The notes below the pieces were generated by a model, which did no database searches, was not told where the DNA came from, and saw nothing but the letters and a program-made list of their open reading frames with translations. A stretch of 64,000 nucleotides of DNA, from NCBI RefSeq assembly GCF_014839835.1, contig NC_071621.1, positions 18,687,402 to 18,751,401 on the forward strand. The letters run 5' to 3'. The position numbers were made by a program, and so were the translations under genes. The stretch's first letter is position 1. Each line of letters opens with the position of its first letter. Positions 52,901 to 64,000 of the stretch are shown in pieces. This DNA is from Dryobates pubescens. Taxonomy: Eukaryota > Chordata > Aves > Piciformes > Picidae.

Positions 52901-55900
52901 ACTACTATTCCCTTGACTGGCTTTTCCAAAGTCAGATGTGCTTGGTTACAACAGCACTTTTGGCAGACTGCTCGTTTTTTCCAGTCTGGCCCCCTTCAAA
53001 AATTGTCCAAAATGTCTAACCAGGAATATGGCGAAAGCAGCTGAGAGCCCTGTGTGTCACAAGTGTTTTGCAATGATTCTGGGACTCAAGACTTCCTTCT
53101 CACAATTAATTTGTCTCTTGAATTCCCTTGAAACAGTGTTAGGAAGAAACAGCACTGCATCCTCCTTTCCACAGTTCAAATGTCAAAGAAAAGCTATCCA
53201 GTGCAGTGGCAGCTACTAATCACTGCTTCTCTGTGCTCCCTAGTAGAGCTGACTGTAGCAACTTCTTGTCTCTTGGGACTTTGTTTTGTAAAGCTTTTAG
53301 TTTGCAAGCTTCTCTGGAGAGGGATTGTTAACCTTTCACGTTCACGCATTGTCACTGTGGGATGCTACTCAGTGTGTGACTTCTCTAGATGTTACTACAA
53401 TATGCATTGATAATTAGTTGGTAGCGGCAGAATATTAAGGTTCCTCTATTGTGTGGTATTTTGAGATATCACTGATTTTTGGAGTGCCTTGCAGGCAGCT
53501 TAAGACAAATAGTGATTTCAGAGGTGTTGATTTTTACTGACTGTTTTGATTGCAGGGTGTCTTTAGTTCTCGGGGGAGAAAAATTCTTATGGCTGATGCA
53601 GATGGAGCTACAAAATTTGCAGATATTGAAAAAGTAGAAGAAGGTCTAAAAAATCTTCAACCATGGCCTGTGAGTATAAATTCTCATGGTTTCAGTCTAA
53701 TACTCATGCATACAGGTTGATTTTTGTAGTTCACTTCAACTGGAGTTTTTTGAGACCTGGTTGAAGATCTGGGTGTAAGCCTGAAGACCTATGTGTAAGC
53801 TTATAAGCTGCAAAAGTGGATTATCATAGGTAGTTCCCAGAGAGTTCTTGCCTCTTTTGCATTCTCTGCGTCCACTTCAATGCAGTCCATCATGTTCTAG
53901 TTACCATTCTTTGAAGTTGTTCTACTCTGTATAAATGCAATGTGTTGCCTACTCAGTTAAAAAAAAACCTGTCTTTGTTAACTGTTCTGTATTTTCTTTT
54001 TATCTGATGTGATCTTGTATTCCTTTAAGGATGCTTATTAAATCCACCCTATTCTATAGAGGTTCTCTTTTCTCAGAGTTGTTAGTTTAATGACAGTACT
54101 TGGAAGAACTTTTATTGTAAATAAAAATTCAAAAACCTGTGGAACCAGGGCGCCTCCCTGTATAGGCATTCTCTTTGGATGCCTGACTTGAAAGAACTGA
54201 GGTTTATTTTCTGCTTAGATGCAGATGAGTGAGGTACCTGCAGCTGGTTTCCCGCAGTGCCCGAGCATCGGCAGGGGGCGCGCCGCTGCCGACGAAGGGC
54301 CGCAGCCTGTGGGCGCCACAGGGCGGCGCTGTTTCCCCAGTGCGCTGGCTGCCGGAGCAGCCGCGGCTTCTGGGCCAGCGCCAGACCAGGCACCGCCAGA
54401 TACGGGAGGTTCGAGAGGGTTGGTGGGACAATCAGTAACGTCCGAATGATTTTAACCCTTTTGTTTTGATCACGTCGTCTGGATTAATTTGAGGTTATAG
54501 TTTTGGCTGATACCGTGGCACCTGTTCATTTGAAGGTGCATGGGCTTTGTTATCCCTTCCACAGTGCAAAATTTAGAGGAAACGTGCATTGTAATGTAAA
54601 GTGCCTAGGAGCACAGAGCACTCATCTGTGCTGTTTAACACATCTGCTGTGTGTGTACCTCAGAGGAATAATGTAAGCTAAACTAGACCTGATAAATTAC
54701 AGCAAATTTCAATTACACATCTGCAAAATGTAATAAAGTTTAGACTCTCTGTTAATTGTAGAAAAGACTGATTTTAGCCTCAATAATCCAGTAGAACAAA
54801 AATGTAGTTAGAGGAAACAGGAAAGCATAATGCATTGAAGTTTTTCATTATGCAGTTCTTAGCACAAGATTCCACTGATTCAGGAAATGTTAGTTTAAAT
54901 AATAATTCTTTGGTCTGTATTCCTTTGCAGAACCAGATGGCTATTTCCTGTGGTTCTAGAGCTCATCTGGAGAAGGACTCAATAGCAAAGGTTTGTTTCC
55001 ATTTCCTGCTGTGTACTCATAGTCAAATACTTCCATTGCTTAAATCTGCCCTGCAGGTTGTGCAATTCAATAACCGGTATTTGTGGGGGAAAAAAAGGAA
55101 GCTAAAAAATAGGAAATGGGTGTCCTAAATGTAGTGTGTGCTCCATCACATGCAAAGGATGCATTCCAGATTTCAAACATTTCAAACTGGTGTCAGTTAG
55201 TGTTCCAATATATGCATCTAATTTTCCTAGTTGAGAACATCTTGCAAGCAGAGCTTCTGATCCCTGACAGAGAATTGGTTGCCACTAGCCAGTAATAGTG
55301 CTGGAGTGGAAGGTAACTGATGAGTTCCTTTTCATTGATGCCCTTCCAGTGCAACAGGTTGATCTGCAGGTCTTGAGACCTGTTTAAAATGAGTTAGGGA
55401 TGATAGGCAGCAAAATGTTGGAAGAGTATCTCAACTCGTGAGAAAGCACTGTAATTTTTCTCTGTTGTTCCTAGTAAAATTTCTGAGTTTTGACCACAGA
55501 CAGTGCTGTTCTGTGTGTGGCTCTTGTGGAATAAACAGTGATGCATAGGCGCACAGTCTTATCTCACATCTGGTTTTCTGATGTCTCGGCAGACAGTAGT
55601 TGACAAAGCACAGGCATGGAACTTGTATTGCAACAGACGCGTTGCTGGGCTAATTTTTTCAGCATCGTTGGATGTGCTCATCATGTTGAATGTTCTCAAG
55701 AGTAAGCTTTGTTTATACTGATGTTTAAAAGTTGAAATGATTCTGAAGTACGTACGCAACTACTAAAATAGTTACAAAAGTTCAGAAGTTGCTACATTAG
55801 TCATGTTCAGCCTGTAGGAAATCTGTAACTTTTTTTCTTCTAGTTTATCAGGTAGTCTTAGAGTGGGTCAATGAAAAGAGAATAGAATAGACCAGACCAG

Positions 55901-58820
55901 GTTGGAAGAGACCTTCGAGATCATCGCATCCAACCTGTTATCCAACCCACCTAATCAACTAAGCCATGCAACCAAGCACCCTATCAAGTCTCCTCCTAAA
56001 CACCTCCAATGATGGTGACTCCACCACCTTCCCGGGCAGCCCATTCCCATGGGCAGTCACTCCCTCTGTGTAGACTTTCTTCCTAACCTCCAACCTAAAT
56101 CTCCCCTGATGCAGCTTGAGGCTGTGTCCTCTTGTTCTGGTGCTGATTGCCTGGGAGAAGAGACCAACCTCTGCCTGTCTACAACCTCCCTTCAGGCAGC
56201 GGTAGAGAGCAATAAGGTCTCCCCTGAGCTTCCTCTTCTCCAGGCTAAGCAACCCCAGCTCCCTCAGCCTCTCCTCATAGGGCTTGTGTTCCAAACCCCT
56301 CACCAACTTTGTTGCCCTAGTTGTAGAGAGCAATAAGCCTTCTTGTAAATGCTGCTGTGTATACATTAGCATCCTGACCAAAACTAAAAATGAATATCTG
56401 AAACTTTCTTCACTATCAGAAATTAGGATAAATCTTTGACATGCTACTTGCATGCTTGCAGTACAAAATATACCATTTGCAGTTATTTTTCAGCTGTGCA
56501 GCAAGTGTGTCCTGGAAATGTTGCTACTACATGGAGACCATATAGCTGATAAATCTGAGCCCATTGTGTAGTACTAAATGCAGATAAACTTTTTTCAGTG
56601 CATTCACATTTTTTTGTCATCTTTGAAGGTCTTGCTGCAAGGCGGAGAGAATTGGAACAGGACTTTATCTTTTAATACAGAAGCACAATGTTTAGGATGT
56701 GTTCATCCTTTGCTCCCCGTTTCTTCCCATACTTCTGACTTTTTGATGAGACAGCACCTGGTTAGGTAGTAGTTGTTTGAGATATATCCCATTTCAACTA
56801 ACCCTGTGTCCCCAGACTGGAAAGGAAAGCCTGCCTTTACCAGATTGGGAAGAGACTGTCAGGTAGTGCAGTGGATACTGAAAAAACAAGCAACAAAATG
56901 CAGGACAGTCTTTGAGAAGCTGAGATTTCTCCCTTCACCTAATGGTATCTAGAACAGTAGAATGAGCCTGTGAGAATCAGCCATATGACCAGAATGTCAT
57001 GTTATAATTCAGTCTCAAGACACTGAGAATTCTGTTCTTCCTCAATAATTGTTAATGTACTTTAATGAATCCTTAGTATGACTTGTATAAAGAGTTCTGG
57101 GAGTGACAGGCATAATGCAGGAACTCCTTTTTTTGAAGCAAGTGGACAGTTTCATCAGCTGACAGTCATGCATCCTCTCAGAGCTTCCCCTTTGGGCTTG
57201 GTAGCCTTGTGTTCTTAGTCACACAGTGGTTCACCTTCATGAAGAGAGCCAAAGAATCCAAAAAAGCTGTAGAACCCATACAAGATCTGCCCTTAACTTA
57301 GGGCTGGAGCTCTTTTCTAAGAGGCACAAGTTGTGTTTCAATTTCCTCAGCCAAAGGCTATTACATAACAAGCTGAACATCTTACAATTTTCCAAGTGAG
57401 GTTTGAAATCATTACATTTAAAGGTATCTCTTATCACCCAGAGATCCTTACCAGGTAAATTGTTGGCTCCTGAAGATTTTGCCTGCAATTTGGCTTACAG
57501 TCTTTGATATATAATCACCTAAATTGAGCTTAAGGACAGCAGTGAGAAACTGATTTTGGATCAGAGTTCTATTTGTTCAGGAGCTGTCTTGAAAAAAGAC
57601 TAGGAGAGACATCTGCAAACCCAGAGTCCAGCCTCTGGATTCATTGGACAAACTTAACCTGTATGCTTATTATATCAAGAACAAAAAAGCAGTCAAAGAG
57701 TAGGCTGGGAGAACATTTATGAGGGCCATAAAATACATTTTTTGCAAGCAACAGCACAAAAGAAGTGACTATGTAATATTGCTGGAAATATGAAATTAAA
57801 TATTGTCTTGCACAGCAGCTGTTTCTTTAGTCCTCTTTTCACTTGGTCCGTCATACTGCCAAAAGGTGCATTCTCTAATTGAATTGCCTTAAGTGCCTTA
57901 ACACAGTGCATGCAAGCTCTGGAAACCGTGCAGTCCCAAATGAAAGAAATGGGTGGCAGACAGCAAGATATGCTCCTGTTTGGGGATTTTTATAATATAA
58001 ATCTTTTGTTTTCTTTTTTTTTGTTTGCTTCTTCTCCATTCTTGTATCAAAGCAGCAGCTGGAACATTTTTAAGTTATAATGTGTATTCTTAAGGAAAGC
58101 AATCTTTGTGCAGTCCTGCTGGCTTATGCTCCATTGTTTGTCCTGGCAATTTTTGAATTTGTTGAACCTGTTCAAACAATTTTTAGGAAAACAAGAGGAC
58201 TAGAGAGAGAAAAAAATAATTTGTAAGTGTCCAGTGGAGTAGAGCATGTACCATTCCACCTCCTTTTCCCTTCACCCTTCTTTTCCTGGGGATTTCCCAG
58301 AAAACTGTGTGGAAGATACCATGGGTGTCCCATTTGTTAACTGACATCCAGTTGCAGGTTAATGTTCTGTTTAATAAGGCACTATCCATAATGAAAAGCT
58401 GCTCTGGTCTAGGGAAAGCAGAAAAAAGCCTTGGACTTCTGATAGGCCAGTATCCTAACCCTGTGCTGGCAAGTCTTTCCTTTGCAGCTGTAGTTTTGCT
58501 TCACTGTTAAGAGTCAAAAAGTTCTGATTTTATTCTAGTGCAAAACAAAAGGAGTTTACAAACTTTGAAAGTGATCATGAAACAGGATTATTGTCTTGTA
58601 AGCCAGCTCTGTTCACTTTGATAATCACTTAAATAAAAACCATCTGACATGTTGCTTTTTGTCCACAGCGCTCTTACTTTAGAACTCTTCTTATGTATGG
58701 GTTCCACTTCCTTGTGTGGTTTCTCTGTGTCAAAGAAATCAGGGACACGCAGTGTGGATTTAAGCTTTTAACCAGAGAAGCAGCCTTGAGGACCTTCTCT
58801 ACTCTTCATATAGAACGCTG
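46614..58820 (+). CDS. ALG5: ALG5, dolichyl-phosphate beta-glucosyltransferase (3' partial in window)
   Basis: Transfers glucose from UDP-glucose to dolichyl phosphate on the cytosolic face of the ER, making the Dol-P-Glc donor for the ALG6, ALG8 and ALG10 steps of N-glycan assembly. Coding exons: 46614-46685, 47643-47814, 49113-49159, 49846-49914, 51206-51298, 53556-53669, 54931-54990 and 58669-58820, all in phase with GT-AG borders. Residues 1-32 form an Ala/Leu-rich membrane anchor ([20 protein letters not shown]). The family GT2 fold follows: [13 protein letters not shown] (69-81), [12 protein letters not shown] (107-118), [13 protein letters not shown] (139-151), the DXD-type [10 protein letters not shown] (163-172) and RDTQCGFK (234-241). 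The human protein has DD where this has ND at 111-112. The frame is open 40 codons upstream, but 46614 matches the mammalian start. The last exon seen ends ERW with two bases of Trp; the remaining 65 or so residues lie beyond 64,000. Confidence 0.95.
48019..48036. repeat. Short CTG repeat
   Basis: GCTGCTGCTGCTGCT in ALG5 intron 2. Too short to be more than a small microsatellite. Confidence 0.8.
50131..50345 (-). mobile_element. CR1 3' end fragment, minus strand
   Basis: ATAGAATCATAGAATTCTTA, GGGTTGGAAGGGACCTCAAG, CCCTGCCACGGGCAAGGGCA and CAACCTGTTCCAGTGTTTCA. A reverse-oriented CR1 3' end in ALG5 intron 4, moderately diverged. Confidence 0.93.
51631..51672. repeat. (AAC)n-like low-complexity tract
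   Basis: AACAACAACAACAACAAAAA followed by more A/C repeats, in ALG5 intron 5. Confidence 0.88.
52005..52760 (-). mobile_element. Minus-strand CR1 split by a younger CR1
   Basis: The left part (52,005-52,285) runs from GAGAATGATAAGGTTTGGAA to GTCACTGGGCACCACTGAAA. The right part (about 52,560-52,760) resumes with AGCTGTCCCCATCCTTCTGA, TTAGGTATTTATAATCATTA and CCTCAGCCTTTCTTCATAAG. In an intact CR1 these two texts are directly adjacent. The DNA between is another CR1 in the same orientation. Located in ALG5 intron 5. Confidence 0.88.
52286..52557 (-). mobile_element. CR1 with GAATA tail nested in an older CR1
   Basis: Starts with AATAGAATAGAATTAACCAG and continues GAAAAGACCTTTGAGATCTT, CACCTCCAGTGATGGTGACT, CCATTCCAATGGCCAATCAC and CTGGTGCTGGTTGCCTGGGA. 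This is the subfamily of the copies at 45,196 and 55,878. It interrupts the flanking CR1 after GGGCACCACTGAAAAAAG. Confidence 0.9.
54225..54445. promoter_or_regulatory. GC-rich intronic island with CTCF-like motifs
   Basis: About 220 bp of strongly GC- and CpG-rich DNA isolated in AT-rich ALG5 intron 6. It holds TCGGCAGGGGGCGCG at 54268-54282, fitting the CTCF core (CCRSYAGRKGGCRSY) at 13 of 15 positions, and a weaker CCACAGGGCGGCGCT at 54316-54330. Minus-strand frames cross it but show no known domain. It could be a CTCF/insulator site, an alternative promoter or a small retained GC-rich insertion. It is not a CR1. Confidence 0.45.
55878..56335 (-). mobile_element. CR1 LINE with GAATA tail, minus strand
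   Basis: AGAGAATAGAATAGACCAGA, CCAGGTTGGAAGAGACCTTC, TCGAGATCATCGC-type text, CCTCCAATGATGGTGACTCC and GCTTGTGTTCCAAACCCCTC. The minus strand has one frame (56,453 to 55,959) with [40 protein letters not shown] and [18 protein letters not shown]. Well preserved, in ALG5 intron 7. Confidence 0.94.
56346..58668 (+). other. ALG5: ALG5 intron 7, remaining part, no feature seen
   Basis: AT-rich intronic DNA between the CR1 and exon 8. I see no additional exon, repeat family or RNA gene on either strand. Confidence 0.5.
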
Positions 58821-59510
58821 GTAATTTTCTTTTCCTTTATTTGTTGGTGGTTTCTTCCTAACTGAACATGATTTTGAAAAAGTAATTTCAGTACTGCAGC
58901 TACTAGGAAGTGTGTGATGTCTGTGTGGAAATCCTAGCTGTCCGATTTAACCAATTCTAGTACTAGTTGCTTGCCAGTTTAGCTTTCTTCTTGTTCCAAA
59001 ACCCTGGTATTTGCTGGGAATTCCATTTTTCTTTTATTAAGATGTACTTCAGGAAACAGTTGAGTACTTAATTTTATTCTTTCTACTCATGATGATAGAG
59101 AGAAGTGGAACAGATGGGCTTACTAAGTTTTAATCTTAAAAGCGCATGCAACATAAACTGCAAGGAAGATTTTACGACTGCATTGCTAAGACTTTGATTG
59201 CAGACAATGGACTTCTTGCACGTCCATTTTACTTTGGCATGTGGTGTAGAGTTGTGTAGAAGTAGGATATTTTGAGCTTACCTTGTGAGAGCAATGGGTA
59301 ATTGATTACAAGAGCAAATAAAAACGAACTCCTAGGAACTCTTCTCTCTTCACCTCTAGAAGAAATCCCATACAACAATTTTTGATTGTGTTGTAATCCA
59401 CTCCCTATTTGTGAGAGTCCTCTTCCCTTTTACATGTATGAGCCATGCAAGCAGAGTAAGAAATGGAGAGAGCTCTTATTTCAATAAGGAAAGTTAAGAG
59501 TTACTAATTA

Positions 59511-60444
59511 TAGAATCATAGAATACTTAGGGCTGGAAGGGACCTTAAAGATCATCTGGTTCTAACACCCCCACTGCTATGGGCAGGGGCACCTTCCACT
59601 AGACCAGGTTGCTCAAAACCCCATGCAAGCTGGCTTTGAACACTTCCAGGGAGGGGGTATCCACAACTCCTCTAGGCAACCTGTTCCAGTGTCTCATCAC
59701 ACACACAGTAAAGAACCTCTTCATGTCTTAAACTATCTTCTTTTGTCCTATTGCTACACTCCCAGATAAATAGACTGTCCCCATCTTTCTTGTAGGGTCC
59801 CTTTAAGTATTGGAAGGCTACTATGAGGTTTTCCTAAAGCCTTTTCTCCGGGCTTAAACCCAGCTCTTTCAGCTTGTCCTCATAGGGAAGTCCTCCAGTC
59901 CCCTAATCATCTTTGCAGCCTTCCTGCTCAAGCAGGTTCATGTCTTTCTCACACTGGAGGCCCCAGAAATGGCTGCACTACTCCAGGTCTCATCAGAGGA
60001 GAGTAGAGGAGGAGAATCACCTCTCTCAACTGCTGGTCAAGCTTCTTTTGATGTTGAATATGGTTGGCCTTCTGGGCAGGGAGCAAACATTGCTGGTTCA
60101 TGTCTGGTTTTTCATCCACCAACACTTCTAAGTCCTCCACAGGGCTGCTCTCAATCCACTCATCAATGACTCAGTCTATATTTATATTTGGAACTGCTCT
60201 GATTCAACAGCAAGACTTTACACTTGGCCTTGTTGAACTCCAAGATTTCTACAGGCCCACCTCTCAAGCCTGTTGAGATCCCTCTGGATGGCATCTCTTC
60301 CCTCCAGCATGTCAACTCCATGACACAGCTTGGTGTCCTTGGCAGACACAATGTTGATGTCCCCAACATGTTCATTCTCACTGCTTGTGTCCCCAGCAAA
60401 GATGTAAACACCTCTGATCCCAGTGCTGACTCCTGAGGGATGCT
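59511..60444 (-). mobile_element. CR1 LINE fragment, about 0.93 kb, minus strand
   Basis: ATAGAATCATAGAATACTTA, GGGCTGGAAGGGACCTTAAA, AACCTGTTCCAGTGTCTCAT, AGGCCCCAGAAATGGCTGCA, GCATGTCAACTCCATGACAC, and CTCCTGAGGGATGCTG at the far end. A reverse-oriented CR1 reaching from the 3' terminus into the reverse transcriptase. Many breaks, so older than the GAATA-tailed copies. Confidence 0.92.
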
Positions 60445-62504
60445 GTTATATCCTCAGTTCAGTGCTGCTTAACCAAAACATTTTACCTAAAATACGTATC
60501 TCATGTTTGTACTTGCTGTGGGCTCCAAGTGAAAGGAAATGCTTACTCTTGGTTTATTTTCTTGCTAGAATATCTCATGGGAGAATACAAGAGAGAAGAA
60601 AATTATGCATGGTGTTTGAATTAGTTTAGAACTCTCTTTCATTATAGTTTAGCTACAACAGTTCCCTTATGAGTGCAATGCAGCCATAACTGTTGGTGTG
60701 GGACTGAAACCCTTTTTCCACACAAATACCATCATTTCTGTAAATTTCCTATACTACAATTTTTGCTGAAAAGGATGGTGAGAGTCCCTAGGCTTAATTA
60801 AATATAATCAAATATTTTGTCTTCATCAAAGATCTCTCATGAGCTACTGCTTGCTGACAAGGAGCAGAATTACTGGGCAGTGTTCTCATACAAAAATGTG
60901 TGTAATCCTGCAGTCCTAGTCAATTCCAATTAGGCTGAGCTTTGGCAGTGATAGCTGAGCAATATGGCTCCTCCAGAATGAGGAGGCAAAGGTAGTGTTT
61001 GTGTGTACAAATCTGATTCATATCATGGAGCTTCTGCTCAGTTGAATCTGGACTTGTGAGCAGTCAGCGTTCACAAAATTACTTTCCTAGCTGAGTGGTT
61101 TATTATCCTAAAGAAAGCTATAGCTGAACCAGAAACAAGATTTCTGCTGCTGCCTCCAAACCAAACTTTCTAGATTGCTCTGTGAATTTCATGTACAAGA
61201 ATTTTCTAAACACATGGTTTAACATGTATGGGTAACCCAGAAGTGCACATCTCAAAATTACTCTATTTAACTTCACTCTTGAAATGAAGAGTTTCAAGAA
61301 AAAAAAAAATACTGAAAGAAAGCAATAAGGATAATCAGTTTAATCTGTAAAACCACAGTCCTCAGCCTTATTCTTTTGTAAAAGGAAGATTTGGAAAAAA
61401 GTTGTACTTACTGAGTGGGCATATTATTTAAAGGTTTTAGTTCAGGTTTTAATTAAAACAAAATCTTAGCAAGCTTTCTCCGGGTACTCACAGTCTCTAG
61501 CAACAAAGGAACGAAAGAATAAATATAATTGTGTTGTACATTATCATCTCTACCCCATTATGCAGGAAAAATGACAGGAAAAAAGGGATATTGGTAACTT
61601 ATTTTGTACTAATTATATCACTGATGGGAAGCACAGCGGATCTTCAGGTCTTGATGTGTTAATTCATTGTGCTTATATGTGTTGCTAAAACATTGGCCTT
61701 CTATTTTTGGTCTTTTATTTACAGTAATCCATAAACTAATCCCCTAAGTGTTTTCCTATTTATATGAAATGTACTGGTTAGCAGTGAAAAATGTTTGTTT
61801 TCTTAGTTAAGAAAGGAATAACTCCCATTCTTCCAGGAAACAGCTCTTCAGATACTTCCAAGTCACAAAATGGTCTAAAACAACAGCAGAGTTTTTTATT
61901 TGGCTTGATTTTCTGCCAAAACGGGCATTACATTACCTGCTTTTATCCTCACCTGTCCATCAGGCAATCCCTGTGCTTGCCTGCCATTATTTTCATGCTT
62001 ACCAGCTCATTTCAACAAAATCTGGCATAGAAGTACAGATTTCAACGTGGAAGGCTTTGGCAATTTTTGTGGCAACTATAGCCCTAGTAGAAGAGAGAGA
62101 GACTCATTATTTCTACTGCTGAAGAACAAACTTCAGTATGGACTCAAAAGTTGCTTATCATCAGCTTCATAGATAACCATTCAGCATGTATAACTGAAAG
62201 GTAACACTTCACTGCACAAAACAGACTACTGTCCCCTTCCCAGCTAATATTCATAAGATCTGGAAAGAAAGCTGGGAGATGGGCAGAGAGTGGGGAAAGT
62301 AAGTACATTAAAGGAAATGGTAGTCAAAAGTGAAGTGTCTGTGATGTACAGGCTGCTAGGATAACTGCAGTAGGAAGTGATACAACATGAAACATTAATC
62401 TCATAGAACCATACATTGGATTCCTTTGTATGTGGTAATGAAAGATTCTGAAAGAGCCCAATAATGGAAATTCCTCAATTAAAAAAAAACAGGCAACATG
62501 GCCC

Positions 62505-62895
62505 CTGATGTCGCAGGATCACAGGATGTTAGGGGTTGGAAGGGATCTCCAGAGATCATCGAGTCCAACCCCCCTGCCAGAGCAGGACCATAGAATCTAG
62601 CACAGGTCGCACAGGAATGCATCCAGATGGGTCTTGAAAGTCTCCAGAGAAGGAACTCCACAACCTCTCTGGGGAGCCTCTTCCAGTGCTCTGTGACCCT
62701 CACAGTAAAGAAGTTCTTCCTCACACTGAGGTGGAACTTTCTGTGTTGTAGTTTATATCCATTGCCCCTTGTCTAGAGTCATAGGGTGCAACTGAAAAGA
62801 GCCTGTCCCCTCCTTGACACCCAGCCCTCAGATATTTATAAACATTTATTAAATCCCCTCTCAGTCTTCTGTTCATTAGACTAGAAAGCCCCATT
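62505..62895 (-). mobile_element. CR1 3' end fragment, minus strand
   Basis: CAGGATCACAGGATGTTAGG, GGTTGGAAGGGATCTCCAGA, GATCATCGAGTCCAACCCCC, GAATGCATCCAGATGGGTCT and TTCCTCACACTGAGGTGGAA. The minus strand gives [20 protein letters not shown]. Same subfamily as the plus-strand copy at 9,755. Confidence 0.93.
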
Positions 62896-63689
62896 GCATA
62901 GCTTGTGTGTAAACTGGTCAGGCATTGTGCCATGTGGGGTTTGTAAATCATGGGAATAAAGATGTAAAAGGAAGAAATAGTGACAGTATTGTATTTTTGC
63001 TGGTTTGGAACAATGGTGAGTCCCTAACTAGGTCACAGAACAACTTATTCATGCTAAGGCCATCAGCAGGGGGTTGCAGAGAAACTGCTGCCTTGATACT
63101 GGAGGAAAGGCTCTGAAATCTGGGTTTGTTACCACCTCTGCATCACTGCACTGGGGCTATTGGACATCTGAAGAAATTGGTTCTTTTTGGATCTTAAAAC
63201 CCCATTAGTGAAATGCAGATGTTAGGTACTCAAAGAAAAATTCAGTTCGGTGTAGTCAGTGCTCAGATATGCTGGTATTAATATAAGAGGAGAGTGCTGG
63301 GGAATATTCAGTAAAGAGGCAGCATTTTAATAGGATAAAAGCCATCTGAGAGACAGCACCATAGTCTCTAAGTCTGTCAGGGGCTCCTCTACTGCTGAAC
63401 TGGACTGTGTGGTGAGCTATTGAAGAGAATGAACATGATTCAGTTCTTGCAGAAGCTTTATCTGTCTTATCTGCTCAAGTTTGGTCAGACTCAGATTTTT
63501 TTGAGGTATTATGGTGTTAAGTGAATTCTTATGTGAGGACAGAAATATTTAGACTAAACATTAATACATATTTTACTCATGATGTTAATATAAAATGGCT
63601 ATCTAATAATTCCAACCCTGAGCTGTTAATTGATTAGCCTATAAACACAAACAACGGACAGGACAAACACAGGATATGGGGAGATTGTT

Positions 63690-63935
63690 GCATATTATTG
63701 AAGAGTAGATTTAGATTGGATGTTAGGAACAAGTTCTTTACTATCAGGGTAGTGGAACACTGTAACAGGTTGACAGGGAGGTGATTGAGACCCCATCCCT
63801 GGAGGTACTGAAGGTGAGGCTCAACAAGGCTCTGGACAACCTGATCTAGTTGAGGATGCCCTCTCGTACTGCAGAGGGATTGGACTAAATCACCTTTGGA
63901 GGTCCCCTCCAACCCAAACCATTCTGTGGTTTGCT
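63690..63935 (+). mobile_element. CR1 3' end fragment, plus strand
   Basis: AGATTGGATGTTAGGAACAA, GGGTAGTGGAACACTGTAAC, CTGATCTAGTTGAGGATGCC, GAGGTCCCCTCCAACCCAAA and terminal ATTCTGTGGTTTG. This is the subfamily of the nested copy at 17,428. Confidence 0.93.
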
Positions 63936-64000
63936 TCATCACACCCAGACTGCATATATACTTGTCATCTAGGCTCCCTTTTTAGACAACAGAAGAAGAG

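Larger units (their letters stand above)
58821..64000 (+). other. ALG5: ALG5 intron 8, runs past the window end
   Basis: After ERW and donor TG|GTAATT I searched for the next ALG5 exon (human continues AFDVELLYIAQFF) and did not find it, so the intron is at least 5.18 kb. It holds CR1 fragments at 59,511, 62,505 and 63,690. The stretches 60,445-62,500 and 62,900-63,640 show nothing recognisable. Confidence 0.7.

Noticed and set aside
54112-54449. Overlapping frames of 70-93 codons in the GC-rich patch of ALG5 intron 6
   Set aside because: Several frames on both strands are open at once, as expected from composition, and none shows a known domain.

Overview
This window is nuclear DNA from a bird. 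Three multi-exon vertebrate genes with GT-AG introns sit in AT-rich DNA carrying about twenty CR1 LINE fragments, the dominant avian repeat, plus one solo LTR of an avian endogenous retrovirus family. The LTR type and the CR1 tails ending in GAATA repeats fit a neoavian bird; the order cannot be fixed from the sequence alone.

Layout. 1-1,800: AT-rich DNA with no gene seen. 1,800-2,640: CpG island, the likely SUPT20H promoter. 3,589-32,800: SUPT20H on the plus strand; all coding exons can be followed in one continuous frame of 821 codons, except one glutamine-rich exon known from mammals that I could not find. 32,965-46,355: EXOSC8 on the minus strand, complete, 11 coding exons, 276 codons, one intron with a GC donor. 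45,830-46,900: CpG island holding the divergent EXOSC8/ALG5 promoter, with start codons 258 bp apart. 46,614 to beyond the window end: ALG5 on the plus strand, first eight coding exons (259 of roughly 324 residues); the last exons lie past 64,000. The order and orientation SUPT20H > < EXOSC8 / ALG5 > match the human 13q13 neighbourhood, where SMAD9 follows ALG5.

The genes do not form a pathway. SUPT20H is a SAGA co-activator subunit, EXOSC8 a structural subunit of the RNA exosome ring, and ALG5 makes dolichyl-phosphate-glucose in the ER. They are linked by arrangement: SUPT20H and EXOSC8 converge with stop codons 426 bp apart, and EXOSC8 and ALG5 diverge from one CpG island.

I found no evidence for a new biological system. 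The items most worth a second look are a small GC-rich island with CTCF-like motifs inside an ALG5 intron, the EXOSC8 GC-AG intron, the missing SUPT20H exon, a possible intronic polyadenylation isoform of SUPT20H, nested CR1 insertions, and some perfect palindromes.
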